Positions 1-10,420 of a stretch of DNA of 19,275 nt are shown one piece after another (position 1 is the first letter of the stretch; each line of letters starts with the position of its first letter). The stretch is from Podila epigama (taxonomy: Eukaryota; Mortierellomycota; Mortierellomycetes; Mortierellales; Mortierellaceae), in NCBI GenBank assembly GCA_015679605.1, contig JAAAVE010000355.1, positions 2,292 to 21,566 of the forward strand, read 5' to 3'. Position numbers and translations under genes: made by a program. Below the pieces are notes generated by a model, which was not told where the DNA came from, made no database searches, and saw nothing but the letters and a program-made list of their open reading frames with translations.

Positions 1-66
1 ATTTCACTCAGAGAAAAAGACAGGATATTGAATAAACAGCGCAAGGCGACTCGACTTTGAACTTGC

Positions 67-1051
67 TTTCTGCACCGAGAAACAATGTCAAAGGAAGGGC
101 GGCATCTGTGTGAAGCGCGGTATAACTGATAAAGACATGCATGAGATGGTGGAACCAGCCAGTAAACAGTGTAATTCTCTCTCGGTAGTAAATACAGCCC
201 AAGATGAGGTCTTGAATCAAGTACGCTGCGAAAAAGAGAATCACCCATTCAGTAAATGCTGTCTTGCCCGGCATGAGCCTGCTATCCAGAAAGATGATGG
301 GTGGGAGTTTAAGGCGTCCAAAGAACTGTGCAAAGGAGCCATCGGGGTATCTTGTGTCAGGAGCAGAGACAGGAGCATAAAACTTGGCATCAACTTCACG
401 GTAGAATGCAATCTTGAGCTGCCTATAGGTCTCGTCAGTGCATTGGCATGGTGATGGTTCGAGGATAGTACAATTGACGTGATCATTCATCTGACCAAGA
501 AAGGAGTCATCACAATCTGGTGAGGCCGGCGCGTACGCTTCCTGGACATAAGGTGGTACGACCATGGGGACCCCGTTATAGGTCGCTGTTGGGCGGAATG
601 GGATGTCATATCGGTGAAAAACGACCCCTGTGACTGGATCGGGGCGGTCGTAGAGCTCATAAGGCACAGGCGCATGTAATATTGTTCGAGCATGCTGGAA
701 ATACGTGATGAGGAATGAGAGTGAAATCAGGGATGTTGAGACCCAGGTGAGAATCCACGAGAGCTTCCTCTTGTTCTTGCGCAAGGATGGGAATGCAAAC
801 CTGGCACCTTGAAAGTAGGCCAGATGGATTAGAAGACAGATGAAAAACTTGATGCCGAGATGTCCTGTCGAGGTGAGAATTTTTATCATGGACCCCAATT
901 GGATGCTGCGGACTATGTTCGAACCGAGCTGTGTCTGCATCGCAGATGAAAGGACCACGAGTGGCGCATGGGAGGGCACCGGAATAGCGGCTAGAGGGAA
1001 GAAGGCCTTGGCTTGGGTAAAGGTGGAAGAGAAAATAGTAGCATTGACCAT
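67..1051 (-). CDS. TLC-domain-like multi-pass membrane protein, copy A (3' end outside window)
   Basis: The visible exon encodes 328 residues plus one base, starting at the ATG at 1051. Hydrophobic segments lie at about residues 66-86, 98-118, 268-288 and 294-312. Between the second and third is a roughly 150-residue hydrophilic loop with a Y-E-L-Y-D...D-P-V-T-G motif and a Cys cluster near 170-195 that copies B and C lack. The His pair in GWFHH (residues 301-302) and the preceding DLILGCIYY resemble the core of TRAM-LAG1-CLN8 domains, which occur in ceramide synthases and TLCD proteins and act in ER or other membranes. In copies B and C the coding sequence breaks at the equivalent Glu codon with a phase-1 GT donor. 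Here the same point (66-61) reads GCAAGT, so a GC-AG intron is inferred and the second exon, about 110 codons in its paralogues, lies left of position 1. Without splicing, the frame runs on about 19 unrelated residues to a stop at 8. The exact biochemical activity is unknown. Confidence 0.72.
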
Positions 1052-1127
1052 GTCGATGGATTGGGGATGGGTCGCAGTAAGGTTCTGAGAGTGAATCCTA
1101 TCCGGGAAAGGAGGAATATTCGCAAGC

Positions 1128-1133
1128 TATATA
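1128..1133 (-). promoter_or_regulatory. TATA-like element of TLC copy A
   Basis: A TATATA core lies about 77 bases upstream of the copy A start codon. It sits between two direct copies of ATATTCGCAA (1116-1125 and 1131-1140). The position suits a fungal TATA box; function is inferred from position and sequence only. Confidence 0.35.
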
Positions 1134-1473
1134 TTCGCAAAAACATGCATGGTTCAGAATACCAAATGAGCCTAGCCGTCTTCGATTGGATAAGCGGTTG
1201 ACAATGTACGTATTAACCAGCCAAAGATCGTCCGATCGATGTGTAGATTATTATGTCAAGCCATGTTACTTGAAAGCAAAAGATTGGAAGAAGGATGAAA
1301 AACACCAAGGCCTCGCTGGTCAAGTGGTCTTAGTCGATCTTCCCCCATGTCGGAAAGTCAAGATCGTCATTCAGTAACAACAAGCGAACACAAATCACAG
1401 ATCAAGCAACATTGGGAGGTGATACTATCGATTACGCTAATGATATACAAAAAAACAAGGATATCGTATTGGT

Positions 1474-1662
1474 CTCATAATCCGGTAACCGGCATTATTT
1501 AACGATACAGTCCATAAAAGAAAAAAAAAAAAAGGGATTGTCGAAAACATACTACTTTTCTTCGAACGCATTTGGTTCACATGATATAAAGAACGAATTC
1601 GTGATTTTATTATGTATGTAGCTGCTGTCGATCATAAGGTAACCTGCCGGTCATAAGGTAAC
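1474..1662. repeat. Dispersed TCATAAGGTAAC direct repeats
   Basis: TCATAAGGTAAC occurs exactly at 1632-1643 and 1651-1662. A looser related form (TCATAATCCGGTAAC) occurs at 1474-1488. The copies are in the 3' flank of TLC copy B. No function is evident; they could be a 3'-processing or binding motif, or chance. Confidence 0.4.
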
Positions 1663-1703
1663 ATGAACTGAAGGGAAAAGACCTTTGCAGAGCGTAATAA
1701 CGT

Positions 1704-3161
1704 TTATGCAGCAACCGCATTTAAACCACGAATACAAGTGACGGACGTTGTTTCTTCCATCAGCCACCGCTTCTGTTCCGCCTCTTGTTGTTGCTTTTCA
1801 GCACAGCGAAACCGCTTCTGTTGCCTCATAAAGTTCGTAAAGAACTTTATATTCAGACCGATCTTCATCACAAACATCCATTGGGCCAGCCAAGGCACAT
1901 CAAGTCGATTCCGAACTATTTCGTGGGTTATGAGCGGATCAAGTACCACTCGCGTCAAGAAAAATGTGACCCCATAAAGCGAATCGTTTCTAAGCGACTT
2001 GAATAAAAATCCTAATCCGACAATTACTGTTGAAACTGGTAAATGGCACAGCAGAAATCAAAAAGGCAAAGAGAAACAGTGAGTGAGTGAGTGAGTGAAT
2101 GTGCAAATTTGGTTGTCAATGAGAGGAGGTGAAAGATATGCTATCGTTGAAAAAAAAAAAAAACATCGTCAACAGTGGGCGTGCATGCGAATACTCGACT
2201 TACTCTCTTCAAAGTGATTAATTGAATGCATCAACGACAGCCCATTATTATAAAGCAAGTAGGATGATACCAGGAAAAACGTGTGGTGAAAGTATGCGCC
2301 TAAGAATGTGAGCTTCTCCTTGTAGAATATATTGCCAAGGATAATGTCCAGGAACATGTATGTCACAAAGAGACAGATAATCCAGTCACTTCCTATAGTT
2401 CTGTTCGGTGTGAAGCGCAAGTCGAAAAAGATTCGCGACGGTAGAGGTAGATGTGACATGAGCCATGGAACAGTGTGGACGGTGGGTGGCGCTGGAAATG
2501 GAGCGTCGTTCAATGTGTCGTAAACCGAATAGAAGATTGCCTGTTCCTTGAAGTCTGGCGCCATGCCAACATAGCAGACTTTATCAGAGTCCCAAAAGGC
2601 GACATTGGTGTTGACTAAAGTGTTGCTCGCGTTGTTTGAATGTGAACTGTCCGTGTTCATAATATTCCATGCTTCTGCTACTGCTGGAGCCACGATGGAT
2701 GTTGGTTGGTAGGGCACATCATACCGCCGATTGAGAATGGCTCCTGAAGATGGGTCGATATAGTTGTACATATCGTAAGAGATATCTCGATGGAAAACGG
2801 TCCGAAGATTGACAGTAACGTCATAAAGAGACATGAGGGACATGAAAGTAGCCGTGACCACGGTCAGCAGCCAAGAAAGACGTTTGCGATCTTGTCCGAA
2901 GGATGGTACCTTATTCTTGAGCAAGAAAAAGTAGGAGAGATGAAAGAGGACACATGCAGCAACCTTGAAGATGGTATGGCCTTCCTCAAATATCATTGGC
3001 ACAAGCACTTGCCACAGAGTACCAAGCCTAGAGCTGATATGCCAACTTGGCATTGGAAGGACGGCCCAGGCATCAGGAGTTCCTAAGCCTGAGATATCCT
3101 GCACTGCGTCCACAACAACGGTGTACGCTGCTACCAGGGTTGAAATGATAGGAGTAGACAT
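1704..3161 (-). CDS. TLC-domain-like multi-pass membrane protein, copy B
   Basis: Two exons, 3161-2204 and 2035-1704, are joined across a 168-base intron (donor GTAAGT, acceptor ACCAG) in phase 1, giving 429 aa. The acceptor was chosen because it aligns the start of exon 2 residue for residue with copy C. Hydrophobic segments lie near residues 64-81, 95-113 and 258-281. A hydrophilic loop at about 120-255 carries the Y-D-M-Y-N-Y-I-D-P motif shared by the three copies. The TLC-like His pair is at 292-293 (AYFHHTFF). After the splice come further hydrophobic stretches, then LDPLITHE as in copy C, and a charged Q/K/E-rich cytosolic-looking tail. The protein is probably an ER or endomembrane protein. 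Family membership suggests lipid (ceramide-related) work or lipid sensing, but no substrate can be read from the sequence. It sits between two paralogues in the same orientation, so tandem duplication is the likely origin. Confidence 0.78.
2079..2098. repeat. (GTGA)5 microsatellite in TLC copy B intron
   Basis: Five perfect GTGA units lie inside the single intron of copy B (2036-2203). On the coding strand this is a pyrimidine-rich TCAC tract in the 3' part of the intron, and a T run (2150-2163 on the plus strand as A) lies further 5' in the same intron. Confidence 0.85.
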
Positions 3162-3552
3162 TGGTTTTCTTCGGAATGTTGAAAAAAGATGTAAGAGCAG
3201 GAGGCAAGGGCAGCGTTACTTATACTCCAGTCAAAAAGTGTGTAGTACTCCTTTCCTTGCAGTTACAAGAAGAAGCCCCAGATAAAATCTCCGTCCTACT
3301 GATTTCCCATTCATGGTATGCAAAAATCACGACGCCTCGCTGAGCCATCCATCCAGGCAACCACGAGCTCGCAGTAAATCAAGAAAGTATGCTTCGGCAT
3401 CTGTTTACGACAATGTAACAGTGGGGCCAGATCATACAGCAGTACTATCCCACAAAAAAGCAAAAAAGTAAACAGGCGCAAAGAGTGTGTGGTGTGTCCC
3501 TGCTCCATCGTATCGGTTTGTTTATGTTTTTCAATAATCCTCATTGTATTCT
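3162..3552. other. Intergenic region between TLC copies C and B
   Basis: A 391-base spacer holding the promoter of copy B and the 3' flank of copy C. No convincing coding sequence is seen on either strand. The only recognisable element is the TATA-like site at 3218-3225. Confidence 0.6.
3218..3225 (-). promoter_or_regulatory. TATA-like element of TLC copy B
   Basis: TATAAGTA on the minus strand lies 57-64 bases upstream of the copy B ATG, a plausible TATA position. Inferred from sequence only. Confidence 0.35.
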
Positions 3553-4925
3553 TTATTTCACAAGTTCGAGTTTCCCTGTCTTCAATCCACTTACTACTTT
3601 GGCTCCACCGTCACGCTTTGATGCTGCGAGGAGTGCGTTCTCTTTTTTACGCAATCGCTGTTGTTGCCGAACAAAGTCGTAAAAGAACTTGGCATAGAGT
3701 GGCAGCTTGAGAGATATCAACCATTGACCGATCACGAAAAAGTCAGGTCTGTTGAACAACATCTCATGCGTCAGTAGAGGGTCATAAACAAGCCGAAGGA
3801 GGAAGAATGTAGCGCCAAAGAGAAAATCGTTCCGTAATGGCTTGTAGAGATATCCGACGCCCATAATTACCAAAGGCACTAGTTCAAAATACAGACACGA
3901 GATGAAATAAAGATGGGCCGGATATTAAGTATTTGTTTTCGTTCCCATCATATAATAGATTACTACATGCATAGGGCAAGGCACATGAAAAACTTACATT
4001 CTGCAAAATGATAAATAGCGTGCATCATTGTCTGGTTCGCCCGGATAGTGACGATACAGGCAAAGAAAAAGAAAGTATGATGGATGTATGCCCCAACTAT
4101 AGTGAGCTTCTCCTTGTAGTAGATCCATCCGATAATGAGGTCCAGCAAAAGATAAGTGCCCATAAGCGCAACGACCCACTCCGAGGCAGCCGTTTCCAAG
4201 GGCATGAACCGCATGTCGAAAAACAGGCGATGTGGTAACCGAAAGTAGGACATGAACCATGGAAAGCTCGAAAAGGGAGATTTGGTGCTTTGAAGGTGTT
4301 TACTGTCGATGGCTGCATAGAACTGTGCGCGCGAGAGATAATTCGGCTGCGCTAGCTGGCTCGCATGGCATACGGTGTCATCCTTTGAGGCCAAGAAGAC
4401 GATGTCGGAATTAGAGAGCAACACGTCTCTTGAGTTGGTACTATTCTCGTGCGCGATATCGTTCCAGATCAATTTTGTATGAGGTTCGCTCCATGTTGCC
4501 ATAGATGGTGCATTCATGTTGTATATCACGTCCTGTCGATGATAGAGAAGGTTTCCTGTTCGGGAATCGATTGAATCGTACAACTCGTATGGAATCTCTG
4601 GGTGGAAGATAGTGCGAAGGTTTGATGTGGCCAAGATGTAAAGGGCCCACAATGTCAGCCAGGTCGTGGTGACAATGGTCAGTAGCCATGAAAGTCTTTT
4701 CCTGTCCTTGCCCATCGACGGTACTGTATTCTTGATGAGAAAAAAGTATGAGAGATGCATGGCTGTGCATGCTGCTAGCTTGAAGACACCATGTCTTGGC
4801 TCCATTGCCATGGGTACTATTGTTTTATAAAGTCGAGTTAAGGGACCTGGATCAACCGATCCTGCGGCGAAGACTACATCAGAGAAGGATCCAGAGACGA
4901 GTGATCGGACACTATCGAAAGCCAT
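3553..4925 (-). CDS. TLC-domain-like multi-pass membrane protein, copy C
   Basis: Two exons, 4925-3998 and 3878-3553, are joined over a 119-base intron (GTAAGT donor, CTAG acceptor, phase 1), giving 417 aa. Splicing makes the join HFAE-LPLVIMGVGYL, which matches copy B in register. Hydrophobic segments lie near residues 48-65, 78-99, 250-270 and 276-295. The shared Y-E-L-Y-D-S-I-D motif starts the long hydrophilic loop, and the TLC-like His pair is at 282-283 (AYIHHTFF). Exon 2 ends in a basic tail (RQQQRLRKK) that would face the cytosol. It is closer to copy B than to copy A: both share the IVPM..., FFL(I/L)KN-VPS and DRKRLSWLLT stretches. Role in lipid metabolism or sensing is inferred from the TRAM-LAG1-CLN8 family only. 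Other four-to-eight-helix membrane families cannot be fully excluded. Confidence 0.78.
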
Positions 4926-5706
4926 GGATGGAAGTGGTTTAACGTTGTGTGATTGTGAGTGTGTGAGTGTGTGAGTGTGAGTGAGTGTGTGGTTTGTCTT
5001 GAAGAGTGGGAGTTCTACGTATTAATGTTTGTAAAATGGATTTTTCAGAAGGAAACGGCAAGAAACCAAGAAAGCTTTTTATTCTCACCAGTCCTCAAGT
5101 CCTCAAAAGCCCCTTTGCAGGGAAAAAAAAAAAAAAGGAAAAAGGGAACCCCTGAGGATTCAGATGCATGCATAGCATACATGCTGCATGCGCGTTTGGA
5201 ATGAGATTGTGTGCTCTTGTCTTTCGCAGTGTAACAGGAGGTTTGCAAGGAGTAGATCGAATTCTCCTGTCTTTTTTCTACCAGGATGGTATCTGTGGGC
5301 TCCTTTGATGTTTTTTGAGAATCCGGAATTTCATAGTTCGCAGTAAAAAAAAAAAAGTCATTACTGCTGACGCGAAATCGAATATGACGCGTTGTGGAAC
5401 ATCTGCTCTGGAGTAGAGCAGTAGAAATAGATTGAGTATACACCCCACTTTTACTTTTACTTTCACTTTCACTCCACTCCACCTTCGCTTCTGCTGACAA
5501 AGAAAGCCTCACACACAAAAAATAGCAAACACGTCCATCTCTATAGAGACGACAACCTCATGACATGACATCACTTTCAATAAAGTCTGGCCGCCCATAT
5601 TTCATGCAGTCCAAAGAATCTTTAGATTCACGGAGTCTTTTTCCCCGTTATACGTCTTTATTTACATGTCCCCTTGATCACAATACAGATAACATCTATC
5701 AAGATC
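4926..5706. other. Intergenic region between GH5 gene and TLC copy C
   Basis: A 781-base spacer with the upstream region of copy C and the 3' flank of the GH5 gene. It holds the GTGTGAGT array, A runs near 5129 and 5345, a GCATGCA...TGCATGC inverted pair (about 5164-5191), a perfect 7-base hairpin CTGCTCT/AGAGCAG (5403-5409 with 5415-5421), and an ACTTTT/ACTTTC/ACTCC tandem tract at 5447-5483. No gene is supported. Confidence 0.55.
4954..4992. repeat. GTGTGAGT simple repeat in copy C leader
   Basis: An imperfect GTGTGAGT array lies 29-67 bases upstream of the copy C start. On the coding strand it is a CACACTCACT leader, probably 5' UTR. It resembles the CA-rich leader of the methyltransferase at 15093-15164. 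Confidence 0.75.
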
Positions 5707-8700
5707 TCACCCTCGATATCCTGACCACATTTGAAGACTCACAGTGACCCCATGAAGATGCATCACCTCTAATTGCCCACAAGTATGGCAGAACGCAGCC
5801 CCCTTGGCGGGTAACCCTATCTTATCCCGCCACTGCTGCTGCAGTTCTGAATATTTGAGTCGCTCTCGCTCCTCGCGCTCCGTTTCACTCAATGGCTTTC
5901 GAGAAAGACATTGAGAGAATGGCCAAACATACGATAGCAAGGAAGGATCGACCGACCGTCGTGCAGTCTCTTCTCCTTGTTGGATAGCCGCCCATAATTT
6001 TTTGATCCATTCTCGTTCCGCCGCCGTTGATATACCTTCGATACCATCCCAACCTTGTTGCTCCATCAAAGCCTTGATCCGTGACTCGGCTCGAGCAAAC
6101 ATATCTGCTACTGGTGCAAGGTTGTCATGTGGGTCGATGGAAGGCTGCGGAGATGTCCAGTACTGAAGGACTTGACGTGCAGGATGGATGGCATAACGAC
6201 CATCTGTGATTTGGACGTCAAATCTATTCCATCGACCCAAGTCCCTCTTGGACTTTTTCAGTGGTCTAGGCTTGGTCGTTCTAGCAGTAGATCGGGCTTC
6301 AGACATGAATGTCGTATTACCATCGTGACTGTTGTTGGACATTTCAATCTCTTGATAGTGTTGTTGCACTTGTAATTGTTGCTGCTGTAACTCGTTCACA
6401 ATCTGCATCGATTCGAATTGGTCCTGCCCAACAGTAGATGTGAGTGCAAAATGATACCGTGGTAAGAACAAGTCGGTCGACGGTTGTTCTTGTTGATTCC
6501 CCTGTTCATCTTGGTCAACCGGTAATGGACGATTCGGGTCGCCTGCACTGATGATTTCGGTCTCTTTCGGTTTAGACACTGGTGCCGGAGTCGTCGTTGA
6601 CGTCGTGTTAGCTAAATCAGAAGAATCTCGACACGATCCTGAAGGACGCTTCGCTGGTCTTCCACACTGGGATCTGAAAATGATCCGGAAGCGATTTTCC
6701 CAGCATGGGGCATGGTTGGTCCTGTTGCTTCGTTTCATATTACGACCGCCAAGAAGCTGCGAAGCTGAGATTGGCTTGCCTGGCTCAAACTTGTACATGA
6801 TGGGTTCACCAAAGATAGCAAGTGGGTACGCCCGAATAAAACTCTCGCCTACCCTTAGACCATCATAAAGCTCAAGACGGCCACGCTCCAACTGCACAGA
6901 GAGTGGCAAGAGATCCTGCCAAAAGTCAATAGTGGGGGTTGCCTCTTCCGGTAACCTGTTGGACAAGGCCTGTTTCGAGGTTGTGCCCGGAGGCACTGCT
7001 GTGGATGAAGATGATGACAGTGGTGGTGACGACGACGATGATGGTAATGCTGATGATGATGAAGATGGTGGTGGCGCTGATGACGACGATGATGATGATG
7101 ACGGTGGTGATGATGATGGTATATTCGGGTCTACAGCAAAGATAGTAATTCGACGGGCTGCAGTCCGTTTTGTCCAGACATGAGATCCAGGGAGACAGCA
7201 CCACCAAACAAACCCTTCACTACACCCTGCCGATTCCTTGCCTGTACCATGTTCGCTTGACAATTGTGTTAGCCTCAGGTTTCCTTGTGCGGCAGACAAG
7301 GGCGCCGATGATGGTTCTCCACGGTATTTTGATACAAGATTCTGAAATGGTGGTTGCAAGAAAGCATTGTGGGGTGGGCTCCAGATACTGAAATCCTCGC
7401 CGTTCCACTTGTCTCCCCAGAGGTTCGTGTTGTCGGGACAATAGTTCCAAAGCGTAAAGCTCATCTTGGCATGATCCATTGCGTCCAACAGCATCTGCAA
7501 AGCAAAAGATTGTTTGGGTGCTCCATACCGATTCTGATAACTAGCCTTATTATGCATGTCCATCGGTATGCCTGTCTCGCCCATAATGACCGCATGCTGG
7601 GGGCCCATGGCGTAATGAATATCAGACTGGATGCCCAGAATCTGATCCTGCCACGCCTTCCCAACACCGCCCCAACCAAGTTTGAGAGCACCAAGGACAG
7701 ACCAGTAGATGCCCCGTTTGTAACCGAGGAAATCGATAGTAAAAGGTACAAAGTCGCGTGTGATGTTGGAGTAACCATCGTAAAAGTGAGGTGCAACCAC
7801 CACGTTCTCGCTCACATCGCCGATAGGATCAAAACTTGGGTGCTGACACGCGTTGTCAAAGAGGTCTTCCTCAGCAAATCTGTGGTGATGTCCTTTTCCT
7901 TTGATCACGTCCTTGTTCATATTCTCTTGCTGGATATCAACCCCGCGGTCGGTGCTATTGGAACTGTCCAAGGTGTCGTAGGTGTCTGGGTTGATAAACT
8001 GTCGAAAATGTTGATTCTTGTAGAGATGTATTCTTGAGGTCAAATCCGACGACGAAGTCGAAGGAGAAAAAGCCCATTGAGCCATGGATCGAAACATGTT
8101 CATGACATAGTCTGCTGTACCTCCGAGCAAAATCTTATCTAGCCTGAACATAGGAGGCGCTTCGTTAATGGGCGGCTCGACAAAGATGGCTAATCTCGGG
8201 TCCTGTTGACGTAATCGTAGGCTGAAGGTGTTGACAAACGGCAGCCAAAAGTCTTGCTTCCATTCAGTTTCCTTGCCTGGTTGAAATCCATGGAGAGCAG
8301 CTCGGGCTGGAAACCTCTCAAAGTAATGTGGTTGGAGGAGTTCTCCTGTCGCAGGATCCCATACCTTGTGCAAGGCCCAAAGACAAGTGTCGCTATAACC
8401 CAATGGTTCCGGCCAGAGTGTTTTCGAGAGCTGAGCCTCGGCCATTGAGATTGTCATCGAAGCCGCTGTGGTGAGGATAGGCGCTTCGGAAATATCCAGC
8501 TGAGAGATAGTGTCGATAAATGGTGAAGGCGAGCTCAAGCCTCCTACTCCTGGTTGGCGAAGAGGTGACGGTGCCGAAGGAGGGTGTATCCTGGTATTGT
8601 ACTCTGTCTTTCTCGGACCACTTGAACGCCAGTATGGCCTCTTCCACATATTGATCTTGTTCTCGTTCACCTTGACTTTGCCCTTTCTTAGTGGTCCTAG

Positions 8701-10320
8701 TGCTCCCGTGTGCCAGACTTGGCACTCGACTGTCTCGCCCTGGGCAAGTCTGAAGCCTTGAATAGGTGTCGGACATGTCCCAATCTGGAGGTCTGCAAGC
8801 TCGAGCATTGAATTGAGGTCGGCGTGGGCGAGGTAACCTGGCGATGGCTCGTTTAGGGTATCAAAGCCCATAGCCACCCCAGAGCTGATGAGACCACGAC
8901 CTGGTGGCGCATCCCTGTCCTGTTGTGCAATGCGTGCAGCCAGGTGAGAAAAGGCTTCTATAAAGTGTCCTTGGAGGTAATGCTGGATGTTGACCATACC
9001 GCCCTGGATAAAACCATAATCAACACGTGGAATGGGGATCAGGTTCTGGATGGGCGACGGTGCCTTGCTACCCCCAGCCATGCCACGACGGTACGTCTCA
9101 TCCGCGATCGACGTGGCATGTAATTTGCGCAGATAGGAGAGCACGGTGGTCGAGATTGGCACGGTAGCTTGGGGCGCAAATATCTGACCGGCAAAGAACA
9201 GTGTATACATTGTGGCAGCCGCTGTCTTGAAACTGTTGGTGGCCCATATCATATGTGGGTAGGATTGCTTGAGTTCCTCGGGGTGTGTCTATTTTCAGGC
9301 ACAGCAGAAGATAATAGTAATAAGCCCATGGGCAAGCGTGTTAGTTGCATTTATCACTATTTCTAAAAAGTGTTTGTAGAAAAATGACATCAATGCGAAA
9401 ACAAAGGAAAAGAATGAACAATACATTGTGAACGGTGGCAGCCAGCGTGTCTTGAAACTTTGTCATGTCCATCCCTGCAAGCTCAAGGGTCCAGCCAGGC
9501 CTTAATTTGGTATTTGGTATGACGGGATGAAGATGTGTTGTTCGAGTTACAAGCGTTAAAGTCTTGCTGCGAAGAAGTAGGCAGGGCAACATGAGAATCG
9601 GAGGAAGGGGACTTACATGCCTGATCCACCTGTGAAGCGACTCCAGGTGTCGACGTGTGGATCCAGATAACACTTCAAGTTATACTTGGCCGCAATTTCG
9701 AGTAATTTTACAACGTATTCAATGTATTCCTCATCATAGATTCCACTGTGAGAATGGGATGTGTTTGTTTTGGGCAAAGTCAGTTTGTCAGGGCACAATT
9801 CAGCGAATCAAGACAAACATGGTTGAACAAAAAAAAAAAAAAAAAAGGTGCTAACTTACGGTCCTGAATGTTCAAGAGCCTCCCAAGGCACTAGGAGACG
9901 CAAACATTGACAACCCCATCGCGCTAACCTCTTGAAGTGTTCATCCGCCTCGTCTAGTGGGAAGGGTCTGTTGACAAACGAGACGTTGCGATGTTCAAAG
10001 AAGTGTTCACGCTCGTGACTGAAGATGATACGTTCTGTCGAGGCTGATTTTGATTCTTTTCGGCTGTCACTTTCGATTCTATTGGGCTCTGTTGTAGTTT
10101 GACTTGTTGTGGGGTGCGTAGGCGAGGGTGATGTCCAAGACGTGGAGGATGTCGCTGTTGTGGAGGGTGTTGCTGGCGGTTTGTAGTATGGCAGCTTTAC
10201 ACCACCCGAGAGATTGACACCGTGTAGAATCACGACCCTGTTCTGTTCATCCACGATCCAGCCCTGACTCGCTGACAGTCTTGATGGCTCCCATGCTACG
10301 TTATTCGCTGTAGCAGTCAT
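5707..10320 (-). CDS. GH5 endoglycoceramidase-related / ergosteryl-beta-glucosidase-like hydrolase
   Basis: Four exons: 10320-9860, 9745-9617, 9500-9425 and 9288-5707, all with GT-AG introns of 114-136 bases, give about 1415 aa. The ATG at 10320 is chosen because GH5 homology (LHGVNLSGG, residues 32-40) starts soon after. Known fungal relatives (yeast Egh1, Cryptococcus EGCrP1/2) hydrolyse glucosylceramide or ergosteryl glucoside, and this is the expected reaction. Visible GH5 landmarks are YLDPHVDTWSRF (180-191), the NEP motif with acid/base Glu about 369, APHFYDGY (about 721-728), the nucleophile in GETGIP with Glu about 793 (codon 7576-7578), and LWNYCPDNTNLWGDKWNGED soon after. There is no signal peptide, which fits a cytosolic or vacuolar enzyme. 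A Ser-rich linker (about 944-985) precedes a C-terminal domain with RAYPLAIFGEP and FLPRYHF, then a long tail ending near an FCHTCG motif. The protein is far longer than yeast Egh1 (about 760 aa) because of loop insertions and the tail. Which lipid it prefers cannot be told. Confidence 0.9.
7003..7122 (-). repeat. Trinucleotide tract encoding poly-Ser linker of the GH5 protein
   Basis: A GAT/GAC/GGT-rich plus-strand stretch reads as Ser/Pro/Ala on the coding strand (residues about 944-985). It lies between the catalytic domain and the C-terminal domain and is most likely a flexible linker that can vary in length by repeat slippage. Confidence 0.85.
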
Positions 10321-10397
10321 CTTTGACGGGCCTGGTGACACAATGGTGATTTCACGAGACAGAGAAAGGTGATATGCCAAGGATTGAATTGAGCTGC

Positions 10398-10420
10398 AAA
10401 AAAAAAAAAAAAAAAAAAAA
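10398..10420. repeat. A23 homopolymer upstream of GH5 gene
   Basis: Twenty-three A residues (T on the coding strand) lie 78-100 bases upstream of the GH5 start codon. Such pyrimidine tracts are common in fungal core promoters and 5' UTRs. Its length may also be an assembly or sequencing variable. Confidence 0.8.

Larger units (their letters stand above)
1052..1703. other. Intergenic region between TLC copies B and A
   Basis: This 652-base spacer holds the upstream region of copy A and the 3' flank of copy B. I see no credible coding sequence. Contents are the TATA-like core at 1128, a 13-base A run near 1520-1533, AT-rich DNA, and the short repeats at 1474-1662. Confidence 0.6.

Noticed and set aside
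5403-5421. Perfect 7-base hairpin CTGCTCT/AGAGCAG, considered as a terminator or binding site
   Set aside because: It is a single short stem with a five-base loop in a eukaryotic intergenic region; chance occurrence is likely.
5045-5518. A 157-codon minus-strand open frame between GH5 and TLC copy C
   Set aside because: It is composed of microsatellite and homopolymer translation (poly-Phe, Lys-Val repeats) with no domain.
6932-7183. Asp-rich plus-strand frame across 7003-7122
   Set aside because: It is the antisense reading of the poly-Ser linker trinucleotide tract.
7354-8037. A 227-codon plus-strand frame antisense to GH5
   Set aside because: It lies wholly opposite the catalytic domain coding sequence; it is a shadow of the conserved GH5 frame.
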